The notes beneath the pieces were generated by a model. It saw only the letters and a list, made by a program, of their open reading frames with translations, was not told where the DNA came from and made no database searches. This document shows, piece after piece, positions 42,401-51,600 of a stretch of DNA of 64,000 bases. The stretch is from IMG/VR virus record IMGVR_UViG_3300032242_001644, positions 22,413 through 86,412 of that record. The stretch is one strand, 5' to 3'. Source of the stretch: a virus. Numbering within the stretch: position 1 is the stretch's first letter; every line of letters begins with the position of its first letter. The translations under genes and the position numbers were made by a program.

Positions 42401-42447
42401 GGATTACCGTTTAAATCTTGTGCGCCATATTTAGCCGCTGTTGTCAT
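36424..42447 (-). CDS. Giant fibre of ~22 YYV repeats, 2007 residues
   Basis: A very long, low-charge protein composed almost wholly of ~60-residue beta repeats. Each has a (V/I)xF start (MPVVFSS or QPIxFTGTTFG), a G.xYYVx.I.S..TFxIS strand pair and an LTTATG(S/T)M end. I count 22 YY(V/I/M) cores. Two alternating variants can be told apart (MPVVF.. and QP.xFTGTTFG), so the true unit may be a ~120-residue doublet. Thr, Ser and Val dominate; cysteine is nearly absent, in strong contrast to the next three genes. A short start (MTTAAKYGAQDLNGNPFNY) and a non-repetitive end (LATLGILERTGILIPPNTYLYAS) flank the repeats. It is probably a long shaft. A GGAG site precedes the ATG. Confidence 0.85.
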   Translation of the reverse strand: MTTAAKYGAQDLNGNPFNYQLVTSPANTGPSNTVVNTNFTNRSATDTKVRLALSSTPLAAQTVGSVQGLYPFAAASSAATTSVETQQVLTIGNTTTSTNVFTTTSFICSSTTAGTNVITVSATSAFVVGQPVVFGSSVGGLTAGVVYYVLTIPSATTFTVSAVWNGAIVSLTTAFINFTVQETTSNLSIGMPIQFQGTTFGGVFYNTTYYVLTVSSSTTFTVSSTPNGTAFALTTATGTMYALQLTSPNYIPTVTTSAALTVSNAVTSTQPNTLQALTITATTASTNVFTTQSISITGATASTTSANGYLTTAAGGTNTLTTGMPVVFSGAVGTIVSGTVYYVLNVYSTTTFNISATLNGPAFTLSTSASAVTMQQATTHLQLNQPIMFTGTTFGNVATNIPYYVSTIPSTTTFTVATQPGGSVVTLVTSSGTMVTTTTQVPVPLTIASTSVTALTTAAVAVTATATTGLITSNTTTLATGQPIVFDTSFSTIVANTVYYVLNIASSTTFSISTTPNGSLYPLTATSGLTANFYHATTALQINQPIVFTGTTIGGITAGQIYYVQNIVSNTSFQISTTFGGAFFAPTVATGTMTGSMLLIVPTINIGSSSATTNAYTTSAISTSATSGVAPYQITCSSTATLSVGQPVVFTTGGQNIVAGTVYYVATIDSGTAFQISATYGGTPFALQSGTTSMTVSQATNNMSVGQPITFAGSAFGGVTAGVTSTTYYVASVPTTTSFTISTTLGGSTFALTSTTGTMVASIGPKPIPMISGSVSSNQLSMYTYAVTATAVTTNLITIASTYALAVGMPVVFSSSMGSLQANVVYYVASIPSGTTFTVSATRGGPVFIQTTATGSMNLQQATSILYLSQAMQFQLTQAATTYTGITMGTTYYVRSIESLVLFTLSATPIQPGSASPTVLSISGGTAITGIALTNNVITTLAYQTAAIAVTATSATSPSYPLTCTSTTTLSVGMPVVFDNTLGGITAGTTYYVNAILSSVTFNISATLGGPILATTLVTSITTLNVYQSTANLTTGQPVQFTGTTFGIPAALAAGQTYYIQSTPSYNTFTIALIGGSTQAAGASGQLGQGILPIGLTAAASGSMLMSSVMPVPPLFVTASTGSAPYTYTTANIAVTATSATGNTVTCASTSTLAIGMPVVFSSGLGNLVSGTVYYILTIPTSTTFTISATFNGTAFVQTSTTGSINVQQATTFLQVNQPVVFNGAVFGNASAATTYYILTVPTSTTFTITAYQNSTAVTLTATTGNMSVQVGPHRSWVIDNTTGSTLVPRTFTMTATAAMNGNNMLAVVNSTFAMYVGMPFSLSTSIGPLVAARVYYVTNVYDERRISVSLAPPGSLGVTAAYQFANGTALPLTTATGSATLYQSTSKLQINQAVVFYGILNSSNAVFGTGITSGTVYYITTQVGDSVSGSFSVAATPGGAAISVGTNGGSNAAMMMVPLLTNVTANNVYQSQVLPIITTTTSSNVLTVGNLTLVTGTAIGTNLITCLSTSALSIGMPIVFSAAIGSLNNGVTYYVLTINSATTFTVAQAWGGQVAILTNSYGGVYVQPSTANLSVGQSMVFTGSVFSGGTGLMPYTTYYVATIPSVTTFTLATTVNNALAGTSISITATANGYMSAYGSTAGLLANMNAPIAANAPITFVGATITVTAINGTTLYTPGNTGFLAVNQAVVFTGYTFISGITAGTIYYMQSIPTANTFTLSLTPSGAAITWATGTNTFTMQVVNPTGTALTPYTGYYVQSVPTPLTFTISSTSGGSVTPLSTSTGTVVVNSNIITLATGSSTNYFLPNQPVIFTNTAGTVFGGVITMANTIGLPYVCTTTASSGNVVTTSSTTNLIVGQPVVFTGATTGNVVAFQTYYIQSIASGTTFTLALTVGGAAITLTSTSNQLFYMIPAYYVKAVLNSSQIILSATPNGGPIAIGTGYASGTNILTMTPLPLYADFIEYDALIATLGILERTGILIPPNTYLYASSNVAQVNIVAIGIQELV
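36700..42200 (-). repeat. ~22 tandem YYV-type beta repeats (coding)
   Basis: Degenerate tandem units of about 170-190 bases encode the shaft of the 2007-residue fibre. DNA conservation is partial and protein conservation is clear. Individual copies also occur in the fibres at 16.5-22.0 and 42.5-47.9 kb. Confidence 0.75.
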
Positions 42448-42476
42448 ACTTTTTCTCCTAATTTCCTAAATTTATA

Positions 42477-45400
42477 TTACCAAGCATTTGTCCACATTGT
42501 ATTTAGCGAAAGTGCTCGATCAACATATTTCTTATTTGTAATGTCAGTCCCTGCACTTGGCACAGCAGTAATTGTACCAGTTCCGTTGACTGTTAGTGTA
42601 GAGCCCGATGCAAAAGTAGCACTGGATCCGCTGGCCACTGTGATGACCGACCCAGAAGTTGTTACCAATGAGCCACCACTTGTAATTGTAGTTATTGAAT
42701 TTAAATTCGTTGTAGTGTTTAACTGAATTGTTTTACCAGCGGCCGCTGTAATTGCAAGATCTACAGAGTTTTGTGTTGTGATTTGATTTGCATTAATAAT
42801 CACGTTACCGGATGTTAAACTGCTAACTGCCAACACAGCACCACCTGCACCTAGCTGACTGGCCAAGAATGCTTTAATTGCTCGTTGTGTTGGTACTACA
42901 CTATCACTGTTTGCAGAGAATGTTGCATCTGTGGTAAACTGGACTACGCTTGCACCGCCTGATGCAAATTGTAGTGCGTTCAATCCACTCAAGTTAAACA
43001 AATTAGCATTCAATGTTGCAACACCAGTGGCCTGTTGAACTGTGAACAATCCACCTACTCTAAAGTTACCGTCTTGGTCAGTTGATGTAAAGAACACACG
43101 ACCGCCTGCACTATTGATAGTTTCATTCAACTGTACAAGGTTAGCTGTTGAGAATTTATTTGGATAACCCGTTGCTCCAAAGTTTCCAGAACCAACATAC
43201 AAGAAGTCGTGTCCTGTTAAACGTACCTGACTGTACTGAATAGTTGCTGTCACAGTGTCTGCATGATTTGGTGCATTTACTGTGCTAAATCCTGGGTTGA
43301 CTTGAACGTATGCACCGTAATTACCTGGGCCGCCAAGAACAGGAGCAATAACTTGAACAAGTGTATAATAGATTCCATTGCCTTGGAAAACTAGGTTAGA
43401 GCCAGCTACTGGAACCGATTGTAATCCACTTAGGGTGATAAAATAGCCAACTGGTTGAATATCAGCATAGCCGTCGCCGGAAATGGATACAGTTGCATCT
43501 TTATATGAGCTGCCTCTACTGGTCCATGTTGGTTGACCTAACACGCCGCTGGCTTGTCGTCTAACTGTTACGCTTGCTTGTGATGTTGCGTTTGAATCAG
43601 TAATTACAATGGTAGGCGTTGAAACGAATCCAGTACCAGGGTTGATAATTCTAAATTCAGTAATAACACCCGATAATACCTTGGCTCTTACCAGTGCTCC
43701 AGTTCCACCGCCGCCACCGGTGAATGTAACTCTTGGTTCAATGATATATCTGCTAGTGAAGTCTAAGTTAGTAACAACACTGGTTCCAGATACTGCAACA
43801 TCCCATCCGGCTAGTTGCACAGTCATTGTACCAGATGCAGCACTCAATGTGATTGCAGTTCCGCCTGGGCTAGTTGCAATACTGAATGTTGTTGCAGTAA
43901 AGTTTGCGGCTACAACATAATAAATTTGTGTTTGCGTTGTTACGCCACCAAAAGTAGTGCCAGTGAATACAATTGGTGATCCAACTGGAATAGTTGATGT
44001 ATTAGACACATTGAACACTGTTGTTGTGCTGCTAGAAACAGTTAGTGGAGTGAATGATTCTTTTAAGATATTTGCATTCTTTGTAGCGCCATTGTACCCA
44101 GCAATAAATCCATATTGTCCTGCACCTGTACCGTCTGTTAGTACAACTCGCATACCGTTGTAGGCAGCAGTATTGGCAGCATCGGCTGCTGACAATGTTA
44201 ATACCGTCGATGTACCTGTTTGTGCATTATTAACAGCACTTGCATAGTTTGCACCGCCTGTGATAATACGAATTTCAGTAATGGCATTTGAATAAATGCT
44301 AGGTGCCGATACTACTGCCCCAACACCGCTACCAGAAAATATGCTAGTACTTGCAGTTGTATAGTTTTGACCAGCATTTGAGTACTCTAACCATAAGACT
44401 TGGCCGCCGCCTAACAACACGTTAGACACCAATGCTTGACTTGAGCGAGTATTTACAGTACCTGTAATTGGTACTTCTGTCGGACTTCCAGCTTCTGCCA
44501 CGCAACCGTATGTACCATAAGAACTGTTACCGTTGGTAGCACGAATGGCACCACCTGTTTCTGACAAGTAACCTGCATAACCATAGTATGAGAACACAGA
44601 CACTGCTTCAACTTTGGCTAAATTTGTACACCAAACAGCAATACCGTCGGATAAAATATTAGTAAAGTCGTTCAATGTCATTGACTTGTTGCCACCGCCG
44701 TGTAAACTGCCGTCAATCTTACAACCAACGCAACCTGTACCAAATAGCGATACGTTTTGTACATACGGACTTCTTGTACTGATCCAGACACGTTCATCCG
44801 TTGTTCCAGTTCCGGGATCTAAGCTAAAGAATGCTCCGGACGTAGGACGTTTTGTACCATACCCGTTAGCCGTTGTTAGGCCACCAAATAGGTTTTTAAC
44901 AGTCATGTTTCTTGCACCAGTACCGTCTCTCATGTAGAACATGTTGCTCATACTGTAGCCAATGGTAATTGGCCCTGTAACATTTCCAGTAGTTGCTTGA
45001 CTTAATGTAAGTGTATTAGTTGACGAGTTAGTAACTGTTGTGCCATCTGGAATTGACGTATGACCATAAATTCCCATGCCGTTTACAATTCCACTATTGC
45101 TGGTAACTGTTAATGATGTTCCTGAGCTACTGCTGGCTGTGGCCGCAATTGTAAATGGTTGTACAACTACTGTTCTTAATTCATCGCCTACTAGAGACGT
45201 AAATGCAGGCACACTGATTGGCAATATTTCAGAATATGTACCAGTTTTGATATACAGGGTTGTATTTGGTTTAGTAGATGTAGGTATCGACAGGGTGGTG
45301 CCTGCGTTGACAGCATCAGACACCAATGTGATTAAACTCTGTGCCTTTGTTGATGTTCCTGCTTCAGCAGTATACGAACCGTTAATTGTCTGTGTTACTG

Positions 45401-47897
45401 GTGAGCCCACACTGTTAAGAGTTTGATAATTGCTTGCAGGTGCAGTATTGGCTAAAATATTAGCCGATATAGTCGACAAGTAGTTCAACGCAGCAACAAT
45501 TTGTGCTTTTTGTTGAAGTGTATTAGTTGATGCATATGTTGTTTGGCCACTATAGTATAGTTGCGCAGTAATAGTTGATTCAACATTTCCGCCGCGGCCA
45601 AGATCAAATATAGCTGCATCGATAACATATCCTGCATCTCTTACTGTTACTGCAGAATCGTAGTAGTACTTACCGGTTGCTGTTCCTGTACCACTTGCTG
45701 GTCCGGCTGTGCCAAGGTATGTTGCAGCCAGGGTAAAGCTGGTATTGGTAGTAATAGCACTGACATAATAAGTTGTTGTGGTGTTTAGTGCTACGCCACT
45801 TAATTGTAACGCACCTGTTAAGCTAGAAAACCTAATTGGCATACCAACTGTTAAGCCGCTGGTATCGGTTGTGGTAAATGCACTAGATGCAGTACCTGTC
45901 ACACTGACTTTGTAAGTATAACTTAGATAATTTGTTACTTCGGCGGTCATAAAACTCTTATTGGCACCCAACAAGAATTGTGCGTTTGGATTTGCAGGAC
46001 CCAATGCTATCTGGGCACAGGCATAAGCAATAGTTTTCCAAGGTTTATCAATACTGACACCATAGCCAGCACCATCGGTACCGTTTATGGATACATAATA
46101 AACATCACTGACAATACCATAGCTAGTCCACTGTGGATCTGAGCCAACAACTTTTAATACTTGTCCATCTGTGCCAATCGGCAATCTAGCGTTGCCTGCC
46201 GCGGAGTAATAGATCATATCTCCGCGAGTGGTTGTTACATTGGTTGCAGCGCCTTGAGATAATGAATTCCAATATGTCCCACTAATATCATTATCAGGAC
46301 GAGTTCCTGTGGTTGAACTATGAGCCAAAATACAGATATAACTGTTTGATGCATAGCCAACAGCATCGCCTAATTTATAAGCAGTGCTGGTTGCCCAAGG
46401 TCCTTTCCAAAAAATACCAGTGTTTAGCAATGACCAAGAAGTAGTGTCTACTGATGGATTAGTATTGGCATTGTCGAGTACAGCAACGTATACATATGCG
46501 CCATATGTTATAACATCACCTGTACGGTATGTAGGACTGGCGCCTGCTGACCATGCTCCACGAGTATTAAATCCTGTAGTTACTACATCCCAGTAGGTAG
46601 TTGAAGTGCTTGGAGTATGACCAATGTTGTTTGTCGATTTAGATACGTATACATATCCTCCATAGGTTACAACATCGCCTAAAATATAGGAAGTTGACGG
46701 ATTATAACTATTTGTGTATTCTAAACCTGGTACAAATAATGAGAAGTTTGAAAGATTAATTGTGCTGCCGCTGGATGTATGAGCAGTTGAACATAGGTAC
46801 AGATCAGCGCCGTACTTTACAATATCATTTAAATGATAATCAGTGCCAGTTGTCCAGCCTGCAGATATCCAATTAAAGCCTTTGGTTACTACGTCCCAGT
46901 TGCCAATGGTAGCTTCGAGGGTGGTTAAACTCAAATGGCCTGTATTACAAATATAAACAATGCCGCCATATTTGACAATATCACCAATCTTGTAGTAAGT
47001 AGCAGTTGTCCAGCCTGCGCTGATCCACTGCATACCGTCATTCATTAGCTGCCAATTGCCTGCGGTTAAATCGGTATAGAAACCGCCGTTGAGTGTTACA
47101 CTAGAAGTATGTCCGGTTGTACAGATATAATCCTTGGCACCGTATTTGATAACATCGCCAATTTTATAAAAATTGTTAGTTGTCCAAGTATTTTGCCATT
47201 GCATGCCATCAACTAGTAATTGCCAGTTAGCAGCATCTCCGTAAAATCCACTGTTAACAGTTCCACTGGAAGTGTGACCAACTGAACAGATATAATCTTT
47301 TGCGCCAAACTTGACAATGTCACCGATCTTATAGAAAGTTGATGTTGCCCAAGTATTTTTCCAAGTGATACCGTCGGCAAACAATTGCCAATTAGCACTG
47401 TCGCTATAGAATCCGCTGTCTGCTACTGCATTAGACGAGTGTGCTGTGGTACAAATATATTCTTTTGCGCCAAACTTGACAATGTCACCAATGTAATAAA
47501 AGGTAGTTGTTGCCCAAGTTGATCTCCACTGTGTACCGTCAACTAGTAGTGTCCAGTTGGCTGAAAGATCTGTATAGAAACCGGTGTAGTCAACATTGGT
47601 AGAGGTATGGCCAGTTTTACAAATGTAATCTTTGGCACCTATTTTAATGATGTCATTAAGTTTATATACTGTATTCTTGGTCCATGTTCCTGCCCAAGCA
47701 ATACCGTCGCTCATTAGCGACCACTTTGCTGTTGCATTGTTAAGATCGGTGTAGAATAGTGTGTTAGCTGTATGTCCAACTTTACAAACATAGCTCTTAC
47801 CACCGTAGGAAACTATGTCATCTTTAACATAATTGGTGCCGGTGGCCCATGGGCCTTGCCATACAAATCGTAATCTACCTAGTTTAAATTCAGCCAT
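42477..47897 (-). CDS. Giant fibre with 10 chitin-binding-like repeats and a beta-helix
   Basis: An 1806-residue multi-domain fibre. Residues 1-550 are ten ~55-residue repeats of the type W...T.Y..GDIV..G...YIC...HTS..........NW.L..DG..W, resembling CBM5/12 carbohydrate-binding modules. Then follow a helical module (FLLGANKSFMTAEVTNYL, VRDAGYVIDAAIFDLGRGGN, about 640-780) and a right-handed beta-helix start (LYIKTGTYSEILPISVPA, about 880). Next come Gly-rich beta domains, including two YYV repeats, and a C-terminal NKKYVDRALS fibre motif. The carbohydrate-binding repeats suggest attachment to polysaccharide. A late promoter and an AAGGAT site precede the ATG at 47897. Confidence 0.87.
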   Translation of the reverse strand: MAEFKLGRLRFVWQGPWATGTNYVKDDIVSYGGKSYVCKVGHTANTLFYTDLNNATAKWSLMSDGIAWAGTWTKNTVYKLNDIIKIGAKDYICKTGHTSTNVDYTGFYTDLSANWTLLVDGTQWRSTWATTTFYYIGDIVKFGAKEYICTTAHSSNAVADSGFYSDSANWQLFADGITWKNTWATSTFYKIGDIVKFGAKDYICSVGHTSSGTVNSGFYGDAANWQLLVDGMQWQNTWTTNNFYKIGDVIKYGAKDYICTTGHTSSVTLNGGFYTDLTAGNWQLMNDGMQWISAGWTTATYYKIGDIVKYGGIVYICNTGHLSLTTLEATIGNWDVVTKGFNWISAGWTTGTDYHLNDIVKYGADLYLCSTAHTSSGSTINLSNFSLFVPGLEYTNSYNPSTSYILGDVVTYGGYVYVSKSTNNIGHTPSTSTTYWDVVTTGFNTRGAWSAGASPTYRTGDVITYGAYVYVAVLDNANTNPSVDTTSWSLLNTGIFWKGPWATSTAYKLGDAVGYASNSYICILAHSSTTGTRPDNDISGTYWNSLSQGAATNVTTTRGDMIYYSAAGNARLPIGTDGQVLKVVGSDPQWTSYGIVSDVYYVSINGTDGAGYGVSIDKPWKTIAYACAQIALGPANPNAQFLLGANKSFMTAEVTNYLSYTYKVSVTGTASSAFTTTDTSGLTVGMPIRFSSLTGALQLSGVALNTTTTYYVSAITTNTSFTLAATYLGTAGPASGTGTATGKYYYDSAVTVRDAGYVIDAAIFDLGRGGNVESTITAQLYYSGQTTYASTNTLQQKAQIVAALNYLSTISANILANTAPASNYQTLNSVGSPVTQTINGSYTAEAGTSTKAQSLITLVSDAVNAGTTLSIPTSTKPNTTLYIKTGTYSEILPISVPAFTSLVGDELRTVVVQPFTIAATASSSSGTSLTVTSNSGIVNGMGIYGHTSIPDGTTVTNSSTNTLTLSQATTGNVTGPITIGYSMSNMFYMRDGTGARNMTVKNLFGGLTTANGYGTKRPTSGAFFSLDPGTGTTDERVWISTRSPYVQNVSLFGTGCVGCKIDGSLHGGGNKSMTLNDFTNILSDGIAVWCTNLAKVEAVSVFSYYGYAGYLSETGGAIRATNGNSSYGTYGCVAEAGSPTEVPITGTVNTRSSQALVSNVLLGGGQVLWLEYSNAGQNYTTASTSIFSGSGVGAVVSAPSIYSNAITEIRIITGGANYASAVNNAQTGTSTVLTLSAADAANTAAYNGMRVVLTDGTGAGQYGFIAGYNGATKNANILKESFTPLTVSSSTTTVFNVSNTSTIPVGSPIVFTGTTFGGVTTQTQIYYVVAANFTATTFSIATSPGGTAITLSAASGTMTVQLAGWDVAVSGTSVVTNLDFTSRYIIEPRVTFTGGGGGTGALVRAKVLSGVITEFRIINPGTGFVSTPTIVITDSNATSQASVTVRRQASGVLGQPTWTSRGSSYKDATVSISGDGYADIQPVGYFITLSGLQSVPVAGSNLVFQGNGIYYTLVQVIAPVLGGPGNYGAYVQVNPGFSTVNAPNHADTVTATIQYSQVRLTGHDFLYVGSGNFGATGYPNKFSTANLVQLNETINSAGGRVFFTSTDQDGNFRVGGLFTVQQATGVATLNANLFNLSGLNALQFASGGASVVQFTTDATFSANSDSVVPTQRAIKAFLASQLGAGGAVLAVSSLTSGNVIINANQITTQNSVDLAITAAAGKTIQLNTTTNLNSITTITSGGSLVTTSGSVITVASGSSATFASGSTLTVNGTGTITAVPSAGTDITNKKYVDRALSLNTMWTNAW
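46230..47895 (-). repeat. Ten tandem CBM5/12-like repeats (coding)
   Basis: Ten copies of about 165 bases each. Copies 2-5 are the most alike (GDIVKFGAKDYIC...HTSS), while copies 8-10 have lost the cysteine or the HTS. The gradient suggests recent expansion from the middle copies. Confidence 0.75.
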
Positions 47898-47939
47898 TTT
47901 CTTGTATCCTTAGTCTTACAGCAGTTATAATTGACTCTT

Positions 47940-47947
47940 TATTTATC
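47940..47947 (-). promoter_or_regulatory. Late-promoter-like octamer GATAAATA
   Basis: On the minus strand this octamer overlaps the stop of the 119-residue gene and lies 42 bases before the ATG at 47897, with AAGGAT in between. Confidence 0.45.
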
Positions 47948-48305
47948 ATGCATTACCCTGGTCAGGATACGTGTAAGATTGGTTTATCCTAACCACTAAT
48001 TCGCCGTTGTCGTTCAAGTAGTAGTACATACTTCGGCGATCCCATCGATATTGTTCATAATTTAAATTTGGATAAACCAAATTATGATAAACATCACGAC
48101 CTTCAAAGAAGTCTACTCCCATTTGAAAATCTGTATAATCGTCATTTCCGTCTGCTGGATTATTAATAGTAATCGAGTCAGTGCCAGTTAATTGATCAAT
48201 TCTGGCAAAATATAAATCCCCGTCGTCTGTTCTGCGGAGAGCATACATATATCTCTCATCATCTTCTAACATTTGATCCGGATTATGTCCAATATAGTGT
48301 GTCAT
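47946..48305 (-). CDS. Small acidic virion-type protein
   Basis: A 119-residue protein rich in Asp and Tyr. It opens MTHYIGHNPDQMLEDDERYMYALRR and has RTDDGDLYFARIDQL, then DFQMGVDFFEGRD and a Tyr-rich end (YEQYRWDRRSMYYYLNDNGEL). The strand-turn-strand pattern with DDGDLYF and NDNGELVVRI suggests a small beta sandwich. I associate similar short proteins with virion structural genes of marine T4-like phages but cannot name a family. It lies between two giant fibre genes in one operon, 9 bases after a 109-residue gene. A bridging or cap role in fibre assembly is possible. Confidence 0.7.
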   Translation of the reverse strand: MTHYIGHNPDQMLEDDERYMYALRRTDDGDLYFARIDQLTGTDSITINNPADGNDDYTDFQMGVDFFEGRDVYHNLVYPNLNYEQYRWDRRSMYYYLNDNGELVVRINQSYTYPDQGNA

Positions 48306-48314
48306 AAATTATCC

Positions 48315-48644
48315 TTAAATTAGTTCAACGTAACTTATAATTGCATCAACGCTGTCATCCAGGTTAGAATTAATATATAAGGTGTTACTAGTCGACATGA
48401 TGAGCTTCTCACCACCGTTAACTACTCTCATACTTGAATTTGGAGGTAACACTAGCCCCTTTGCATAGTATGCAGTCACTGACGTGTCGTCTTTTAATTG
48501 AATATCAATCATAACAACTCCGTCGGTTAAATTTGCAAGACTAAAACCAATGATCGTTGTGCGACTGTTTGCTGCCGTAGCAATTGCTTCCACAGGAACT
48601 TTTCCTATGTTTTTAATTATTGCGTTTCTAAAAAATGATGCCAT
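48315..48644 (-). CDS. Small beta-sandwich virion protein
   Basis: A 109-residue protein: MASFFRNAIIKNIGKVPV followed by alternating hydrophobic strands (TTIIGFSLANLTDGVVMIDIQL), LVLPPNSSMRVVNGGEKLIM and a final strand (SVDAIISYVELI). The strand order and the polar LPPNSS turn are like those in the 113-residue gene at 60.5-60.9 kb (LNIPAGETVFFDTERLVL), so the two are probably distant paralogs of an Ig-like fold. Both lie next to the giant fibres. The gene follows the 2052-residue fibre by 5 bases. Role unknown; fibre connector or decoration is inferred. Confidence 0.7.
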   Translation of the reverse strand: MASFFRNAIIKNIGKVPVEAIATAANSRTTIIGFSLANLTDGVVMIDIQLKDDTSVTAYYAKGLVLPPNSSMRVVNGGEKLIMSTSNTLYINSNLDDSVDAIISYVELI

Positions 48645-48649
48645 GTTCT

Positions 48650-51600
48650 TTATCCAAAAATGATTGCACTTAAAATACCAATGTCTTGCGCTTCTGCTGC
48701 ACTGACGCCGCCGCCTGCACCCTGACCTGCGTTAATCCAATTTGATCCGTCCCAAATTTCAACACGGAAATTGCCCGGATCTACGTTATATCTCATCATG
48801 CCTACGGCAAACAACGGTGGGCGTTGTTCAGTTAAACCTGTAGGAATTACAAAACCACCGGTACTGTTAATCTTAAAATAACCATTGCCGGTTTGATTAA
48901 TATAGGTGATACTGTTATTTACAGTATTTGTAATTGTGTTATCTTTAAACGAAAAATTACCAGTACGAACTGCGCCTGCACCATTTGGTGCAAGTATTAA
49001 ATTTTCATTTGTGCTAGTTGTTGATATTGTGTTACCAGTAACATTGATATCACCCGCTGTTAATGTTGTTACATTAAATCTTGTTGAATTTAAATCAGCA
49101 ACCTGTGTACCATCAGTATAAAATCTAATAGTGTTGTCATTTGCACCAGGCGTTAATTCAGCGGTAATTTTTGTATTACCATCTGCATCTTCCACACCGT
49201 CTAATCTAACCCAAGTAATACCGTTATATCCTTCATAACGAGCCAGTGTGGTATTGAAACGAATCATGCCCTCAGTTGGAGTTACTGGTCGTTGATTCTG
49301 ACTAGTTCCCGGAGAGTATGCACTGTCACCTGTACCAGATGGTAATTTTAATGCCTGATTAGAATTGATACTGACAATACCGGTACCGTTGGGTTGCAGT
49401 ACTAGATCTGTATCTGCAGCACTGATTCTAATGGTGTTATCTTGGATTTCGAATTGTTCTAATTCAATAAATCCGGTTCCAGCTGCTTTTAATTGTAAGT
49501 TACTGTTAGTAGCAGTAGTTTGAATTATATTACCGCTGATGGTTATATCGCCATCATTAAATGTTGCCGCAGTAATTGTGCCGCTGTTGTTGATAATACT
49601 AGTGGTTGTTGTACCTGTAACTGTTAAGTTTTGATCAATTGCAACATCATTATTTGGAACGTATATTCTTCCAGTTCCCGCTGCCTGTAGATTAAGATCA
49701 TTATTGCCAATTGTAGTGGTAATAACATTGTTGTCAATCTGCACATCCTTAAATTGTGCAGTTGCACCCACAGTCAAGTTACCGTTTAAGGTATATGTGC
49801 CGGTTTGTGTTACATCGCCGGTTTGTGTAGTTGCACCAGTTTGTGTTACAGTTCCTACTATTGTAGTACTGGCCAGTGTGGTTAATCCAACCACAGTCAA
49901 TGCTTGATCTAGTTGAACGTTATTATTTGGAACATAGACTTTTCCACTGCCATTGGCCTGTAACTCTAAATTAGAATTAGAAACGGTTGTAGTAATTACA
50001 TTACTGTTGACCGTAATATCACCTGTACTGAATGTTCCCGATGTGACAGTTCCAGTATTGTTTATACTGGTAGTAGTAGTAGTGCCAGTAACAGTTAATG
50101 TTTGATTTAATAAAACATTGTTACTTGGTACTAGAACTTTGCCAGTACCGCTAGCCTGTAATAATAAATCATTAGAACCAATAGTGGTTGTGATAACATT
50201 ATTGTCAATCTTAACATCTTTAAATTGTGCTGTATTGTTTACAGTTAAATTGCCTGTTAAGACAAAATTACCAGTTTGATTGGTATTACCGGTGTGGGTT
50301 GTATCACCGGTATGTGTTAAGGTGCCTGTTATACCAGTTGTACTTAATGTTGTTGTTCCGCTGACCTGTAATGTTTGACCAAATTGAACATCATTAGTTG
50401 GAACTGTAATTTTTCCAGTACCTGCTGCAATTAATTCTAGATTCGAATTAGTAACAGTTGTACTAATGGTATTGCTGGTTACTTGAATATTTCCGGTACT
50501 AAAGGTTCCCGATGTAACTGTTCCGGTATTGTTTATTGTTGTTGTAGAACTAGTACCAGTTACTGTTAACCCGTTGGCAATTTCAACATTATTACTTGGA
50601 ACTAGTACACGACCAGTACCTGCCGCTAGCAGTTGTAAATTATTATTACCAATAGTAGTGGTAATGACATTGTTGTCAATCTGCACATCTTTAAATTGTG
50701 CTGTATTATTAACTGTTAAATTACCAGTTAGAGTAAAATCACCAGTTTGTGTAGTATCACCAGTTTGTGTAGTTGCACCAGTATGAGCTAGTGTTCCTAC
50801 AATAGTAACATCAGCGGTAGTTGTAGTGCCAATAACTCTTAACTGTTGTGCCAATTGCACATCGTTAAGAGGAACAATTATTTTACCTGAGCCGTTTGCA
50901 ATTAATTCTAAATTACTATTTGATTGTGTAGTTGTGATATAATTTTGAGAAATTAGAATATCACCAGTTGAAAATGTACCGGCTGTTACTGTGTTAGGTG
51001 TGGTAAGAGTAGCAATAGTTGCTAGTCCGTTAACTGTTAAATTGTTATTAATCAGTACATTTGCTGTTGGTATAATTACCTTTCCGGTACCGTGCGCATT
51101 TAGATTTAAATTATCGTTTCCTACTGTTGTAGCAACTGAATTTCCAGAAATTAATATATTGTTAAATTGTGCGTCACCGCTGACTGCTATTCTACCAGTA
51201 ACATTTAAATTACCAGTTTGGGTGACTGTGCCCGTTTGAACAACATCGCCAGTTTGGGTGACTGTGCCAGTTATATTAACATCTTTTGTATTGGTTGTGC
51301 CGTTAACTGTTAAGTTCTGAGTCAGCTCAACATTATTACTAGGTACTAGGATCTTTCCGGAACCGTTTGCACGTAATTCTAAATTTGAGCTTGAATCAAT
51401 TGTGGTAATAACATTAGAATCAATTCTAATACTGCCAATGTCTGCTTCTGTGGCATAGATTCCTTTCCACTGTAGCGTTGGACTACCTAGATTATATGTG
51501 CTGGTAGTTGTAGGGAGAATATCGCTGTTTACACCTGCAACAAAACTAACAGTATCAGTAGTTTGGTCACCAATAGTAATATTACCTGCAATGGTAACAT

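Noticed and set aside
36424-42447. Regular repeats that could be mistaken for a CRISPR array or satellite DNA
   Set aside because: The repeats keep one long open reading frame, vary at the DNA level and encode a consistent protein pattern; there are no spacers or cas genes.
42469-42476. Late promoter TATAAATT before the 2007-residue fibre
   Set aside because: It differs from the consensus at the last base and sits in a tightly spaced operon, so it was not listed as a feature.
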